A stretch of 64,000 bases of DNA. It comes from Patiria miniata. Its lineage: Eukaryota > Echinodermata > Asteroidea > Valvatida > Asterinidae. How positions within the stretch are numbered: position 1 is the stretch's first letter; each line of letters begins with the position of its first letter. Position numbers and translations under genes: made by a program. The notes beneath the pieces were generated by a model that was not told the DNA's origin, did not search any database, and was given only the letters and a program-made list of their open reading frames with translations. This document shows, in pieces, positions 10,601 to 25,600 of the stretch. The stretch spans positions 10,020,262 through 10,084,261 of the forward strand of contig NW_024037055.1 of the NCBI RefSeq assembly GCF_015706575.1. The letters run 5' to 3'.

Positions 10601-13600
10601 AACACCATGCATTAGGGACTTCAGCTGTGAGAAAAAAATGTGAGAAGAGAATTTCACACAGCTTTCATAAAATAAGATTAGAGATAAGCCAGCCATGACT
10701 AAAGTTGTCCTTACATGTATGCACACATCAAAAACTAGAAACTGTCATTGAATATTGGCGGTTTTTTTTTTAATGGTCATTGATGTACATGATGAAGTGG
10801 TTTACCTAGAGTTTGCCAAGCAAAATATTGAAGAGAAAAAAGATCATAAATAAACCTGCCCAAATACGGAACACAGCTCTCTTTAAAATCTTTCATTACG
10901 TGCATTTCATTTTTTCGTGAGTTAAAGGGGCCAGAAAATCAAGTCTGCATGTCGTGAAATGTTTGCAGTTGTTGTGAGTGAAATGTACTACAAACTAGCA
11001 CTAGTAAAATGCTACTCGGACAATATTTTTTTTTATGCTTTTTTTTCTGTCTTTCCAATATTTTAGGTTTGACTTCTGCCAGGTCCCGAAAACGGAAGAC
11101 GTCCGTCCCGTGGAGAACCTGGGCCAGGTGGTATTTGGGGAGCGCATCGATGCCTCGCCCTATAACTTCTCCTTCAGCAAGAATGAGGACTGTGTCAAGG
11201 TCTGTGAGAAGACCTATGACCCCAAGGTCAAAGAGCAAGAGGAGAAGTTGACCTTTCTGCGAAAGGCCATCATGCTCAACTACCAGCAGCACTGGTCAGT
11301 AGAATTGCTTTTGAAAGAGCACAGAGTTTTTAGCTGTTATTTACAAATGTAGACAAGCCTGCTATGCAAAGATATCTGTTTTCCTGTGTACAGTACATGT
11401 ACTCGAGCCCTTTGTTCATGTACATCGTGTACATCTGCATAGAGTTTTTCAGATATGCTGGCGTTAAAGTTATTTTGAGAAATGTGCTTTTGCTATGCTT
11501 ATGACCAATACCATGAATTTACATGTAGCTGGAATTCTAGTACTGTGTAACCGTTAAATTGACTTTGCCACTAATTATTTGACTTTTGCAAGGCAGTGTT
11601 TCATTTCCATGGTCAGCTTCCTGCTTATACTGTTCTGCAGTTAAAGGGAATATACAACATTTGCAAACATCGAAGAATAAAACTACCACGTTTTTACGAA
11701 ATACCTTACTAGGATGTTGGTAAATGATAGTCTCAAGCATTTTGTAAAATTATGGCACCTGATGTGAAGTCATTTTCAAGAAAGTGGTATTTTTGTATAC
11801 ATTTCCAACGGTGGTCGGCCGACCAGCGTTGGAAAAACCTAACTATTTTTCAACTACTGCTCCAAATTAACCATTTTTTCAGTCCAAATTTTGTTTGCTA
11901 TTGGTTACATGTTTCATGAACGGGTGCAGACCAGCTAGACTGGTTCCCGTGCCTTACAATTTTCCATCATCTATAAATTGATCCATTTGATCTTTTGTGG
12001 AGTCAGGGAACCAGACTACTTAAACATTTTAGTTTTTCTTGGTTTTTCCAACCTTTTCGAACAAAAAACTTCAAAAACGTCAGTGTAACAATATTTGATC
12101 TATATATACTAACCCCTCAAATAGTTCATTTCTGAAAATTACATCAAAAACCAATGATGTACATTCCCTTTAATCACACGTCCTTTATTCTTCGTGAGCG
12201 TGGTACTACTCATTACAAATGCATTCAGAAGCCTATTAAATAATGTAATAACTGTTCTTATTCACAGACAAAGAGTCAATCTTATTTGCACATGTCCACC
12301 AAATAACCTGAATAAGTCATAAGTCTGAGCCGTTTTCTGATGTTTAACATTTATTGATTGTTTAGCAATTCACCAGCTCCACATTGGCCTATAACATGAT
12401 TCGCAAATGTACCTGTACATGTTCATTGTTTTTAGTCTCATAACTGCACTTTGTTCAGGTGTATTTTTCCCATTGTTTCTCAGGAAAATGTGAAATTGAA
12501 TCTCCAGTCACCACCTGCAGTGGTGCCTTGGTTCAAAAACATAATTATTTCTGTCGTTTTTAAGTCAGTTTTGCCAAATAAAATAGCAGTCTGCCACACA
12601 ACTACATGTTGTACACACACATCTGTGTACCTGTGATTATAAATGCATGCATTGGCTGATATACATGTATTCTGCTTGGTGTGCTGTAAATGTGTACACG
12701 TGTAGCTTTTTAACATAAAAGGGCCTCAATTTCTTTTGAAAGCATGGTACAATGTAGGCTATATGTACATTGTACATGTACATGTACATAGAGCGTTATT
12801 GATTTGTGCGTGGCCCTCGCACTGCTTTTAAATTTGTATTCTCAGAATATCAGTAACAGTGATTAAACACACAAAAAACACGTAATAAGTTTAATTCAGA
12901 CAATTTGTCCAGGTTGAAAAAAGGTATGATTTACACGATACATGCATGGTCTACATACCGGTACATACATACATCTTCTACATACATACATGTACATTGT
13001 ACATTTGTAGAATCCACAGAATTGGACAGAATATTTTATTTCATGTTTTCCTTTTTAACTGCACTGGTAAATGTTCAGTTTGAACATATAGGATTTTTTA
13101 GATCCCGACTAAATTCATATTTCAAGTAAACCACAAAGGAAACAAAAACTCGGTTAAATCATTCAGTTGTTTTCAGTAACAAAGAAAATCAACTCAAGCA
13201 GGATTTGAACCAGTTCACCCCGGAACGCTGTACAGACATTCTACCAAACTTACCTTGTACTGCTACTCCTCTTGATTTGCTAGTGTTGGTTCTCTGTGTG
13301 ATAATGATCTTATGGATCTTTAAGCAGTCAGTGATAAAGTATGAGCCATCACCCATGTGCAGTGTGTCTTCACGTTAGTCTTTATTTGTAGGGGCTTCGG
13401 GTCTGTTGTTGCGACTCCCACCAGGGGTGTGTGCCACTGTAACGTTTGCCAACGTTGGCAACGTTTGTGCAAGTGGGACTGACTGTTTGCCACCAAAATT
13501 TGGCGAACGTTGCCAACAAATGCGAACGGTCTTCCTGAGTCGTTCACTTAATATTCCAAAATGGCCAAACACAGTGAACATAATGATTATCAGCCTGAAG

Positions 13601-16600
13601 TTTTCTGTTTTCTACATCCAAAGAAAGTTCATTTTAGGGGTGTGCATCGGAACCGGGTACTCAAGTACACGACCGCTGACATCAGGAATTGGTTCTAGAT
13701 TATGGGATCAGGTGCCCATAACCAATTTTACTACAAAGTACTAAGTAACCTCTCAGACAATAAAAAAAAAAAAAGTTTGTCGGGAATTTCAAAATAAATA
13801 CCAAGCTACCTGGAAAATCAAAACTCATTTCACATTTACATGTATGTGCATTAATAACACTCGGCAGATGATGCTCACAAAAGTTGCAGTTTTACACCGT
13901 AATAAAGCTCGTCAGACAACTTCCGGAATTTGAATTTAGGGATGAGTTTCTTTTACAGGTACCCGGATACCCGTGTTTTACTTCATTAGGGTACCCGTTT
14001 CCTTTACTACTCGTAAATGCACGCCACTAGTTCATTTATTGCTGGCAAAACTTCACTTTTAGTCACAATAAATTTGTGAGAATTGTATAAGTTACTGTCC
14101 AAACAGTGACACATGTGGGATTGGCATGGCAAAAAGAAACTATGATTCCACATAGGGTTGGCATGTTCACATGGCCTAAGCTAACAGACGTAAACACGTT
14201 CGCATGAAGGGAAAGCACCCTTGTCTTTCCTTGTTCTTATTGTGTGGACTTTTATTTGTGTATTTGTTTGCAGGATTATTGACAACATGCCAGTGACCTG
14301 GTGCTACACAGTGGAAGGAGACCAGAAGTATTGCTCCCCTGGATTCCCTGTTGGTTGCTATGTCGACAAACAGGGCATCCGTAAAGATGCCTGCGTCATT
14401 GATGTGAGTACCCAAGATCAATTTTATAAAGAGTTCTCAAGATGTACAGAAAAATGCCTGACATGGAGTGTATGCTGTAGTGTACAAAATGGGGGATCAT
14501 TTTTCTTAGTGATGAATTAGTGTTTGGGTTTTATAATTATACAACGTTATACAACTAACGTACTAAATCTGCAGTATCCAGCAGTGGGTTACTCTGTTTG
14601 ATTTTTGAACAAAGACCATTCATTATATAGAAGAATCCGGGCATGTGCACGGCCCCCTTCAATGGAGAGACCATTGTGCATGCTATTGTGCAAGGCAACT
14701 GCCTGTGACGGATTGTTATTTGAACAATAGCTAGTGCAATGCTTTCGCCACTGAAGGGGGCCAACGTGATAGAATTGACTGTGTGCTCAGATTGGTCTAT
14801 AGACACTCACACTTTGGAATAATTGGATTCTGGTGGGCTAATAATACTTGGTCTTAATTTGCTGGAGGAAATGGCCGTATTTTTCTGGTGGTGAGCCCAA
14901 GATGTTTCTATTGATTATTGATTATTAGTGGGTGTAAACTTGATTGTTTTTTTGGGGTCAACCCCCCTTCTCTTCGCAGACAAACTATGACCAGAAGGAT
15001 ACCTACTACCTGTTCAATCACATCAACTTTACTATCATGTACCATCGCATGTCAGAGAACGAAGACCTCGCTCGCATTGTCTCCATCAAAGTTGAGCCCC
15101 ACAGGTAGGCACCCTCCTCCCAAAATAACGGCATCTTTTATTTGTAAAGCTTTGCAAACTCTCTTTGCAAACTCAAGCTTTGTGTCACCTTGCATTCTGA
15201 CAACTGCTTATTGTGCCTTCTTCTAAATACAGTATTTGGATTTGTAAAGTATACCCTAAAACGTACATGATAAACACTTGTGTGTGTTTTTTTCCCCAGA
15301 CTTCCAAAGAGAGGCTACCTATAGATTGCCTAGTCTGTTTTCTTTTATTTTCAAAGGAGAAACTGAATGACAATGCTCTCAGTAAAATCTACTGATCAGA
15401 TCAGAAGTTGCAGTGTATTTGTAATGAATATCACACTGACATCAGACATATCCCGAGCATTTACCATATTTATCTGAACACAAGCAATATCACTCAGTAA
15501 GATTGTGTACCTTATGTGCATTCCAAATTAGTGGAGATTAGACACCTTGCATGTGACAGTCCTAAATGGATTGCACTGTTACATTTTGTCTTAGCAGCTT
15601 GTGTCACCCTAAATGTGTATTTTTGTTTTATATTTTTCTTGTAAATAATACTGCCTTAACCCTACCCCCTACACTGATTTACTAGGAACCTTCTTCACTC
15701 CTGCAAATTCCAACACCATGTGGTAAACTGTACACAGAAACTGTTGGACTCTGATTATTGGCGGTATGCCTTACCCCGTGTAATGCCCGGTTCATACTAC
15801 ACGCCAAAGCATGTCAACAACAATTGTCGACGCACTTCAAACGTATTGTTAACATCACAACTTTCGCTTTCGCGTGAAGCGTGAACCGGGCTTAAAGCAT
15901 AATCAGTTTACTAGTGCAGTACTCACTCCAACAGATTCCAACAAATCCTGGTGTTTGAGTTTGACCTTAAGGTTTACTTGTTTTCCTTGGCAGTATCAAC
16001 CACAAGAAGACTGGTGGTAAATGCCTGACCGGTGTGAGTGAGAATCCAGTCTCTGCTCCCATGGCCATCCCTGCTGAAATCAAGGAACCCATCTCCATCA
16101 GCTACACCTATAAAGTGGAATATGAGGTGCGTTTGTTCCCTCCTCTTATTTACATATTGCTTTACATTACTTTGCCTTTTTGAGGTTTTTCGTTGTCCTG
16201 GCCAGTGCATACCTGCCAACTGTTCCGATTTAGGCGGAACTGTTCCGATTTTGGAGATAAAAAGTGCCCGAAAATCGGAACGTCCCGATTTTCCGAGTTG
16301 CGAGAGAAGAAATAATACAAAAAATTTTTTAAAAATTTTAAAATTTAAAAATGCCCTGGCGCCGTCGCACACTTGTCCGAGAACAATTTTTTATTGTATT
16401 GAGTGCGCTATTGTCGCTACCATAATGGTATAAAATCCGCCTCGCTCTTATGTACGACGAAAGGGACGTAAACCAGACTCAAACGTCATCGAACAGGCCA
16501 TGTCCGAATAGGCTGCGGCTGCAGCCGTTCGCGCGCACAGCAGGCTTGTGCGATCAGCCACAACCTAGCCGCAGCCAATACTGAGACCCGCTACGTCATC

Positions 16601-19600
16601 CGTCTGGTGTACTGCCTCTCTTGCGTGCTTACTGAATTAAGCGCGGGCCGCGCCAGGCACGGCGCGGTGGACGTATTGATGCCATGTTTGTTTTCCACAC
16701 ACGTTGTTTCTTCATAGTCTTCGTTGGTTTTTCGTTGATATTTTGACCGTGCTGAGTCGCACTTTTTTTGTGAACGTTTTTGTATGAGCATTTCAACCGC
16801 AACATGGACCAGGAGGATGATACACTGAAGGAGAAAAAGCAGCGATGGAGTCAAAAATTCCGAGAGGAATATCGTGAAAAATTTTAAAATGTGTATTGTA
16901 ACAGGCCTATGTACACCGTACAATGATGTACAAACTTTTCCAAATAAAATTGTACTTGTCACTGCTTGTACAATGTACATGTAAAATGTATTACTGTGAC
17001 TGAATATCTACATGTGATTAAACTGTGAAGCATGTAAGTCAGCAGTCATTTATTCTTAAATTGTAAAAATTTTTGATCAGCAAAAACCGGCTGGAAAATT
17101 CAGAAAATTATCCACTAAATAAGATTAGTGTCTGTTGGGTCTGCTTCTGGATATCATGTAACATTTTAGGCACATGTACATGTACATGTACTTTGTATGA
17201 TTGCCCCTGGACCCAACCCATTAGCGCGCGCGCGCCTGCGCCGCTCACCGTGTGTGATGCGTAGGCACCCTGTTCCTCTTTCTGTCTTTTCAATGTTGGC
17301 AGGTATGCCAGTGTCTAAGTCAAGTACTGTACAGTGGGCTCCATTCACTAGTACATGTACCCTGTCAAAACTGACGTGACTAGACACTTGAGTGACATTG
17401 TGACCATTTGCAAATATGTTACAGGCTTGTGTATTCTCAAATGACAACTAGTTTGTGTACTCCATGCCATATTTATTATTATTGTTATTAATACTAAGAA
17501 TTATTTCTGGTAATGACAAATGAATGACACCAAGGATTCCTCAAAAGTGCCCTAGGCACTGTAGCTCACAAGCCTGAAGAAACGCGTAGAGAGAAGACAA
17601 TGAGAAGAAATTACAGTTTTTAGGGGTGGGAGGAAAACCCCAGAAGAGTATGCTGAGGAGAACCCACAGAATCAGGTAGGGACTGAAAACCCAATCCACA
17701 TGTTGGCCCAGGCGGGATTCAAACCCGGGTCACAGCGGTGGAAGGCGAGGAAAGAACCGCTACGCCAACCTGACTACCCATATATGCATGTGAATCTGTG
17801 CACAGGGCATTTGAACCTCCAAAACTGTAAACGTTTGGAGAGCACAGGATTGGGAGAAACCTTGAGTGACAAATATATATCTGTGACTGAGTGTGTTTAC
17901 AAAGGCAAATGCTAATAACTTAATTCTATTAAGACTTCAGTGCTAGGTTTTTTTAGGTGGGTGGTAGGGATGGGGGGATGGAGCAGAGGGACAGGTTTGG
18001 CTGTGAAGTCATGAATATTCAAAGGCCAGCTTGATGCAAATGCTAACTTTTTTCATTTGGAATCCTTTGGACAGCTCAATACGCAGATACGATGGGCATC
18101 CAGATGGGATTACATCTTGGAATCCATGCCACACTCCAGCATCCAGTGGTTCAGGTAAGGAGAGAATAACCCCAACTCTCCCAGATCCTCCCGAAACCCC
18201 GAAGGAGATTGTAGAGGATTTTAAGGAATCTTTTACTTGACACAGGGACTGATGACCCCTTGGGGGTTTTAGCATCAGTCTGCCATCAGGTAACTGCATT
18301 CTGGATGATTTTGAAGGATTAAACAAGGCTGTGACTTTGCTATTGTTAACATTCTGATTCCTGACTTAGGGCGTGATTCCTGACCACATGGCACATACAG
18401 GTGTATGGCTTCAGATTAGCTCCCATAATCAAAGACGCCGATAAACTAAAACACGTTGGGCAACTTGTACCTCACTTGTACAATTCAGATCGCATTAATT
18501 TTCAATCGGCTTCTGTTCTCTTGTCCGAACCAACAAAAGAAACTGATGATTTCCTTGCTTTTTAATTGTTAATGGCTTAAATGCATTGATATTTCACTGT
18601 TGTGCCTTTACCCCATAGTATCATGAACTCCTTAGTGATTGTGCTGTTCCTCTCTGGTATGGTGGCTATGATCATGCTGCGTACACTGCACAAGGATATC
18701 GCTCGTTACAACCAAATGGACACGGTGAGTTCAACAGACTAAGAGACACAAAACTATTAATTGCTATACAAATATTGAGTGGCTCAGTGTGGAATGGGAG
18801 GAATATTACCGCAAGGTAAAACCTGGACTTTTCCATTTCACGAGGCGATGCCGAGTGAACTGGAAAAGTCCGGATTTTACCGAGCAATAATATTCCTCCC
18901 ATTTCACACTTTAAAGCCACTCAATATTTGTTTTATATAACTGACATATAGATCCTTGTCATTTGATAAATTTGAACTTTTATTTCAATACAAAACTAGA
19001 GGAAAATGTATTTCTCTCTTCCAAACCTCCCCTTCATGGAAATGTTTGAACCCAACGCTGTAGCTCTGGATCTTTGGAACAATACGCGCTACCCGCAACG
19101 CTGAAAGCGCACACCAGCATGCATTTGCACACAAATACTGCGTCATGTAACAAAAAATGATCCTAACTGTTTAATAGTATTTCCCATTCCCCATGGGCGG
19201 ATAGTACTTTTTGAGCCATGACGTGAGTGGGAGCAATAACGAATGTCATGTGATGTGAGTTCTACCAATCAAATGACAGGGATCTGTATGTGGGTTATAT
19301 AATGGGTGTTATATAAGGACAGCGCAGGCAGTTTACAATACAGAGAATGCACTGTTGGCAATACTAATCATGCTTTACCAGCAGTGCATCTGTATCAGTC
19401 CCAGATCATCTTTAGGTACCAATTTATAAGACAGCTCAACTGTTACCATCTTGTTTGACCATCGTTTTTTCCCCCAATGGTCAATCTCATAGGAGGAGGC
19501 ACAGGAGGAGTTTGGTTGGAAGTTGGTGCACGGTGACGTCTTCAGAGCACCACGCAAGGGCATGCTGCTGTCTGTGCTGCTGGGATCGGGGGCACAGATC

Positions 19601-22600
19601 TTCTGCATGATCTTCATCACATTGGGTAGGTTGCATGATAGCAGTGTCTGGAGAATTACTAAGCCCAATCCCCTAGGGCCTTAAATAGCGCACACCACTA
19701 GTGGACAATTCTGCTCAGCACAGAATTGGCTAAGCACAGAAAAATAGGTAGTTAGCAAAAAAAAAATAAAAAGTTTCCTGCTTGTGACTGTGTCTCAGTG
19801 AATTATTTCCTCGGCACGTTCATTTGCTAAGCAATATTGTTATACCTCCGTCCTGAATACTGTATTTCACTGGCCCAGAACGATCACGTGTAATATGAAG
19901 TCATGGCACACTCCCTGTGGGATATCACGTACTTACCGTACGGTACGGTACGTACAGTGTGAAACACTTGTATCATTTGTACCCACATCATCATGTTTTC
20001 ACACATGAGTGGGAGCAGCGAACTAGCAGACGATCAGCTGTTTTGAGCACGCGAAATGCATGTGAGTTGACGTTCAATTGTCATGACTGTTGTGTTAACT
20101 GCTGTTTGTTTTCGTGATTTTTACATCAAAATCCAAAGAATCCAAGACATAGGTATAACAAAACAGTTGTTGACGGCTGTGATGTGGGATATGACGTTTT
20201 GAACACCCTCTGGGCACAAAGCACCCTCAGCTTTGTGAGGGTGCTGTGTGGGCAATTCCGTAAATTCAGATGTACATAAATTGAGCTGCTGTTGGAAAAG
20301 TGAATGTAATACATCACTAGTATGTAACATCTAAAAATGAGTAGAAAACAATTACAGACCTTTAACGTACCACCACCTTAATGACCTTGTGCATCATGTG
20401 GTCAGACATATGCAGAGAATAAACGTCATATCCCACATCACAAACGTCATACCCCACATCACACATGTCACAGCAGTCAACAATGTTTATTGTCCGTCTA
20501 GCAGCTGCAACCGTATTGGGCCCCATTCATATTGCACACACATTAACGTTTATTTTTTTCTGGCATTAGAGCCCATCTTTGTGTACCACAGAACTTATCA
20601 TTTGCATTGTTGCGTTTTTGTTTCTGACACCAATACTGCAAAGTGTGCTCTAGGAAAGTGAAGCAATTACACTTTGCATTCTAAGGTTCATGTATCCTCA
20701 ATGTTTGGCAGATCACCAGCTGATAATGGCAGCACAGAAATTGTACATTTGATCAAAGTTGTACATTTTGTCTGACGTACAGTTGTATATTTTTAGGAAA
20801 GAAATGTTGAAAACTATCTTGTTGATAAACATGGCCACAAACACCACATATTTCATGACTCTTCTAATAAAACAAAATATACATTTTCCATACAGTGTAT
20901 TTTACAGAGTAGCAAGGAATCTTGCAATCTAGGGCTGTGCCGTTTCGAATAATTTGGTATTTGATTAATCCCACTTGGACGCAACTTCAAATATTGGATT
21001 TCAAAATTCAGTGATCAAATTCAACATGCACCAGCCTAAACTGGCAGGTGCATTTGTTGAAAATTGACAATATGAAGAACAGGTGGCGATGGCTAATATT
21101 TGACAGATTTTAAAGAAGGCATTTGAGCTAATATTCCTCACGGAAGCTCCCCAGTCATGCGGTGTATTGGCGTTCAACAAAAGTGTGGCATTTGACAAAC
21201 AATAAAACCATGCAACTTATACATTTTTCATTATCTCCTTTTAAATAAACAAGTGCGAGTGCACAATAAGCTCTGGCCTAGTTCCGGAATGTCTCCCTTC
21301 ATATTGAAATAGACGCGCAATGTCATCAATCGAGACAAAGGGGCGTTTTCCAAATACTTTCGCCAAGAGTGCATTTACTGACGACAGCATTACATTTTGT
21401 CAATTCTTGGTCAATTGGTAGTTATATTTTATGGGAAACTTAGGGGGCTTGTTTTTTTGGTCAATTTTCCGGGGAGAGACCTACCGACCGACCGACTGAC
21501 CAACCAACCAACCAAGAAGTGACATGTAGAAGCTCCTGCCAGAGCTTAAAAAATAAGCTATAGGGATATCCACTTAATGATCGAATATTCAAATATTCGG
21601 TACAAATGGCACAGCCCTAATGCAAACATCTTGTAACCAAGGATTCTGTACTCAAGATGGTTAGTACAATATTTTCTCTGGTAGCATTGTTTATAGGACA
21701 CTATGTCGATTAATAAGTGCCTAATATGTGGTTGGCATAACCCATTAATTGGGGCTTTGACCCAGCAGACCCTTCCACATAACTTATGGTAAAAGTTGAT
21801 GCTCCACGTAATTTTGACTAATATTAACCGTCCTGCTGTCTGAACAGTCACAGACAGCAAACAAAAAATCAATCCTATTCCCCTGCCATACCTTTATACA
21901 CAGGCTTGTCACCAACAGTCAGATCATAGTTCTTGTAAACAATTTGAGTAGTCAAATTCCATCAACAGCCAAAAGCAGGTATCTGGTAGGTACAGCTACA
22001 TGTAGCTTATCAATCTCCTTCAGTCAAAGCATAGCTGTGTCAAGTTACATAAACAGTCACAGCCAGTCAAATTGCTTATGGAAACAAGAGCTCTTAACCT
22101 TGAAAAACAGTCGCTTGATTGATTTTGACTACTGAAATGGCTTTGTTGAATTTGCCAGCCAGAGAGGGAGGGTGATGGCATTTTATGACGATGTGGTCTT
22201 TCTTTCTTTGGCACAGTGTTTGCTTGCTTGGGGTTCCTGTCTCCAGCCAACCGTGGTTCCCTCATGACGTGTGTCATTGTCCTCTTTGTTAGCCTGGGCA
22301 CGCCGGCTGGCTACATCTCAGCCAGAATGTACAAGAGTAAGTATTTAAAACACTCGCTGAGTTGTTGCAAAAACCTTAACTCCTGTATTTCAGTGAGCCC
22401 TTAGATTAAAAATAAGTTGTAAAAAAGTCACAGAATTTCCTCCCTGCAGGCCATTTTGGCCACATGTTGGATATGTATCAGGGGTGTGATTTTTCCGGAT
22501 TTCCGGATTTTAAGTCTAACGTCTGCAGAATTTTATGCGGATTCCGGATTTCCAACGTTTTCTGTTCCGTAATATCGCTCAAAAACTTCGGGTGAAATAT

Positions 22601-25600
22601 AGGCCCTAATTTACGATAATGGATGGACTGGTGACACAAGTCTAATAAGCAGTGCGGTCAAGAACCTGGTAGACATCAATGCAGTGTGCGCGCAGTGGAG
22701 TACTTGAGGACCAGACTAAAAATAATTTTCAATGGGTTTGCACCTCGTGTTTGTACATGTATATCGCTTGTGGATGTGTGTGTATTGTGCAGACTTGTAT
22801 TCGAGTCACGAAACATCGAGTCCAAGTCCGAGTCCGAGTCACATTTCTCGAGTCCAAGTCCGAGTCCCGAGTCCTCCAGGTCGAGTACGAGTCCGAGTCA
22901 CGAGTCACAAAGGTCGAGTCCAAGTCCGAGTCACGAGTCACCTCTAACATTGTATTAGAAAAACGTACATTTTAGGAAATTCAGAGATTCAGAGTCACCT
23001 TTGATATAGTAAAAGGTGGCGATCGAAGTTTGACGTAGTGCCGGTTTTCTCCTCTATTTTCCTCTTGCAGAACGTGCATTCTGCACTTGATCTTCAATTG
23101 GCATTTCTCTTGAAGTTAAGATATCCAAAATTGACAATTTTTGGAGTGGATGCCATCATGATCTACGTTGCAACTTGCATGTAACGTTACCGAAACGGGC
23201 AGATCAGCAGACTCTTCATATCACGTTATCGCGATGCGACAGCAATACATGTGTGAACGACAGGACGTCTGACAAGAAAAGTCTGGTACAATCTTGCACC
23301 AATGTAGCATTACGTGCGGACGGCGGGGTACAAGTTTCGGTACATTGATTTCTTTAATCAATATATCGGTAACCGGCCACGGCCACGCACGCACCGCATC
23401 GAGCGCCCTGTACATGTATTGCACAGTAAAGAAAACAATCGACTTACGTAAACTATGTGCGCGTATGCAGTGCGGTAATTTCTGTCGAGTCACAAGTCAG
23501 TTCGAGTCCGAGTCCGTAGCCCTGAGTCCGAGTCCGAGTCGTAAGTCAAAGTGACCCGAGTCCGAGTCATTAAAAATGTGACTCGAGTCGGACTCGAGTC
23601 CGAGTCCGAGTCACGAGTCATACAAGTCTGGTATTGTGCAGTGACGATCGTGAGCTAGCAATTCGCAAACACATTGGTGTCAATATTGCCGCGATTTTGT
23701 CAAGGAATTTAAGAGTATGGTTGGAAGAACTGGTAATAAAGTGTCACTGTGGATGTAAATCAGTTTGAGCTGCAGTAGTACTTTGAAAAATAGCCACCAC
23801 CAACACAAAATTTCAAAAATGTTTCGGAAGCCTGGGACTGGAGTTTAAAGTAAGATTACTATTACTTAGTAACTTTTTAAGCACCGTTCATATTTTTGTG
23901 TGTGAATCGTTTCTTTCTCTCTGCAATCATGCAAAAGTAATAACATCACACACAGAAAAAGACATTATTGAATCAATCACGTATGGATTATATTATTTAA
24001 TGACCAGACATTTTTTCCTCATTTTTCCCCCATTTGTTTTCTTTACTCATGCTTTACTAAAGTGACAAAATTTGCAAACATTACAGAAATTACAGTACAT
24101 AAAATGTACATGCCCTATATATGGACATATGTGCATGTATATGTATACATGTACATCTATACAAGTACATGTACAATAATACATGTACATGTACAATAAT
24201 ACATGTACATGTACATGTATACATGTCAACCGAAGTTCGTGGATTTTTCATTTTTGTCCAATCACACCCCTGATGTATAGCATCAGTACAGTATTTGGTT
24301 CCTTATTTCAGTTTCCATTGTTTTCCCAGTTTGTATGCAATTTCAGAATTGTAAGGTGTAATGTTGAGGTTTAAGTTCAATATTTGGTTTTGCCCTTCAC
24401 TGACATATATTGTATAAACACTGTATACTCAGTGTTGTCCTGAGTGATTGTGAGAAAAAAATCACAAGCTACTTGGGTGGGACTCCAAGCCACGACCTCC
24501 TGGTATGTAGTGCAAACTCACTAACATCACCCCAAACACAAATTCCAGTTTATGAATAGAGGTTTAAATTATTCACTATTCTGTAGGTAGTTGGGATATC
24601 CGTTAGGGGGAGGTTAAATGCTACAAAGCTGTTTGTTGCTTGCAATAACCATGCACATGTGAGACACGTGCTGCTCTAGATAATAAAAAAAATTGTGTAA
24701 AACAAAAGGGATTCATCATGATCGAGTCACAGATTTATTTGAAGTTGTCAGGCATAGACTTGATGGACCGTAAAAAAAAAACAGAGAAGGATGCTGGACA
24801 TTTGAGTGTGATTGTTCTTGCACTGGCAATGTTGTTAGAAGATGTACATGTGAATATTGACACAGATATGTGCACTCTATAATTTTAAATTTTGTCTGTG
24901 TTCTTTTTCTCTCTCTCTCTCTCTCACTCTGCTCAGCCTTCGGCGGTGAGAAGTGGAAGTCCAACCTTCTCCTGACCTGTTTCCTGATTCCTAGCATCAT
25001 CTTTGCCATCTTCTTCATCTTGAACATCATTCTCTGGACCAAGCACAGCTCGGCAGCCATTCCCTTCTCCACGCTAGTAGCCCTGCTGGCCTTGTGGTTT
25101 GGGATATCTGTGCCCCTCGTGTTTCTGGGCGCTTACTTTGGCTTCAAGAAGAGGGTGAGCTCCAGTTCATTTACTTTTTAGTAATATCGATCCATTGACA
25201 ACATAAGAAATGATTAACCTAGTTATTTCCTACATCTCTGGATCTGAACTTCCAAGTATTGCATACTGGCATCAGCATTATAATAAATAAAACCTCAAAG
25301 ATTCTCATCAAATTGAATTTGTCAATGATCCGTTGTCCCAAGGCAGTCATCACTCCCCAGCTGATTTGCATATTGTAGCCACATGTCGCTGTTTGCGCTC
25401 TGTACAGTGTATAGCGCTTGGCTAGTGTTTATGTATGTAGCAGCCAGATACCATCACAGACAGTCAGTAGGCAGTCTGTAGGCAGTCAGCAGACAGTCAG
25501 CAGACAGTCCGCAGACATCAGCCGGCAGTCAGCGGGCAGTCAGCAGACATCAGCCGGCAGTCAGCAGACAGTCAGCAGACAGTCCGCAGGCATCAGCCGG

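Larger units (their letters stand above)
22479..24272. mobile_element. Inverted-repeat element C with 6-bp target duplication, interrupted by a hAT
   Basis: Exact inverted ends CAGGGGTGTGATT (13 bp) flanked by exact ATGTAT copies (22473-22478 and 24273-24278). The left subterminal part repeats TTCCGGATTT. Interior blocks at 22615-22745 and 23640-23755 match element B (29076-29200 and 29253-29360). A hAT-like element occupies 22790-23630. Confidence 0.85.

Noticed and set aside
13195-13262. Functional tRNA gene
   Set aside because: A- and B-box-like words are present but the acceptor stem does not pair.
16038-16433. 131-residue plus-strand frame overlapping exon 6
   Set aside because: Shadow of TM9SF2 exon 6 (different frame) running into element A.
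17221-17240. GCGCGCGCGC run as a Z-DNA or promoter signal
   Set aside because: Only about 10 bp of alternating GC inside a transposon; too short to support a claim.
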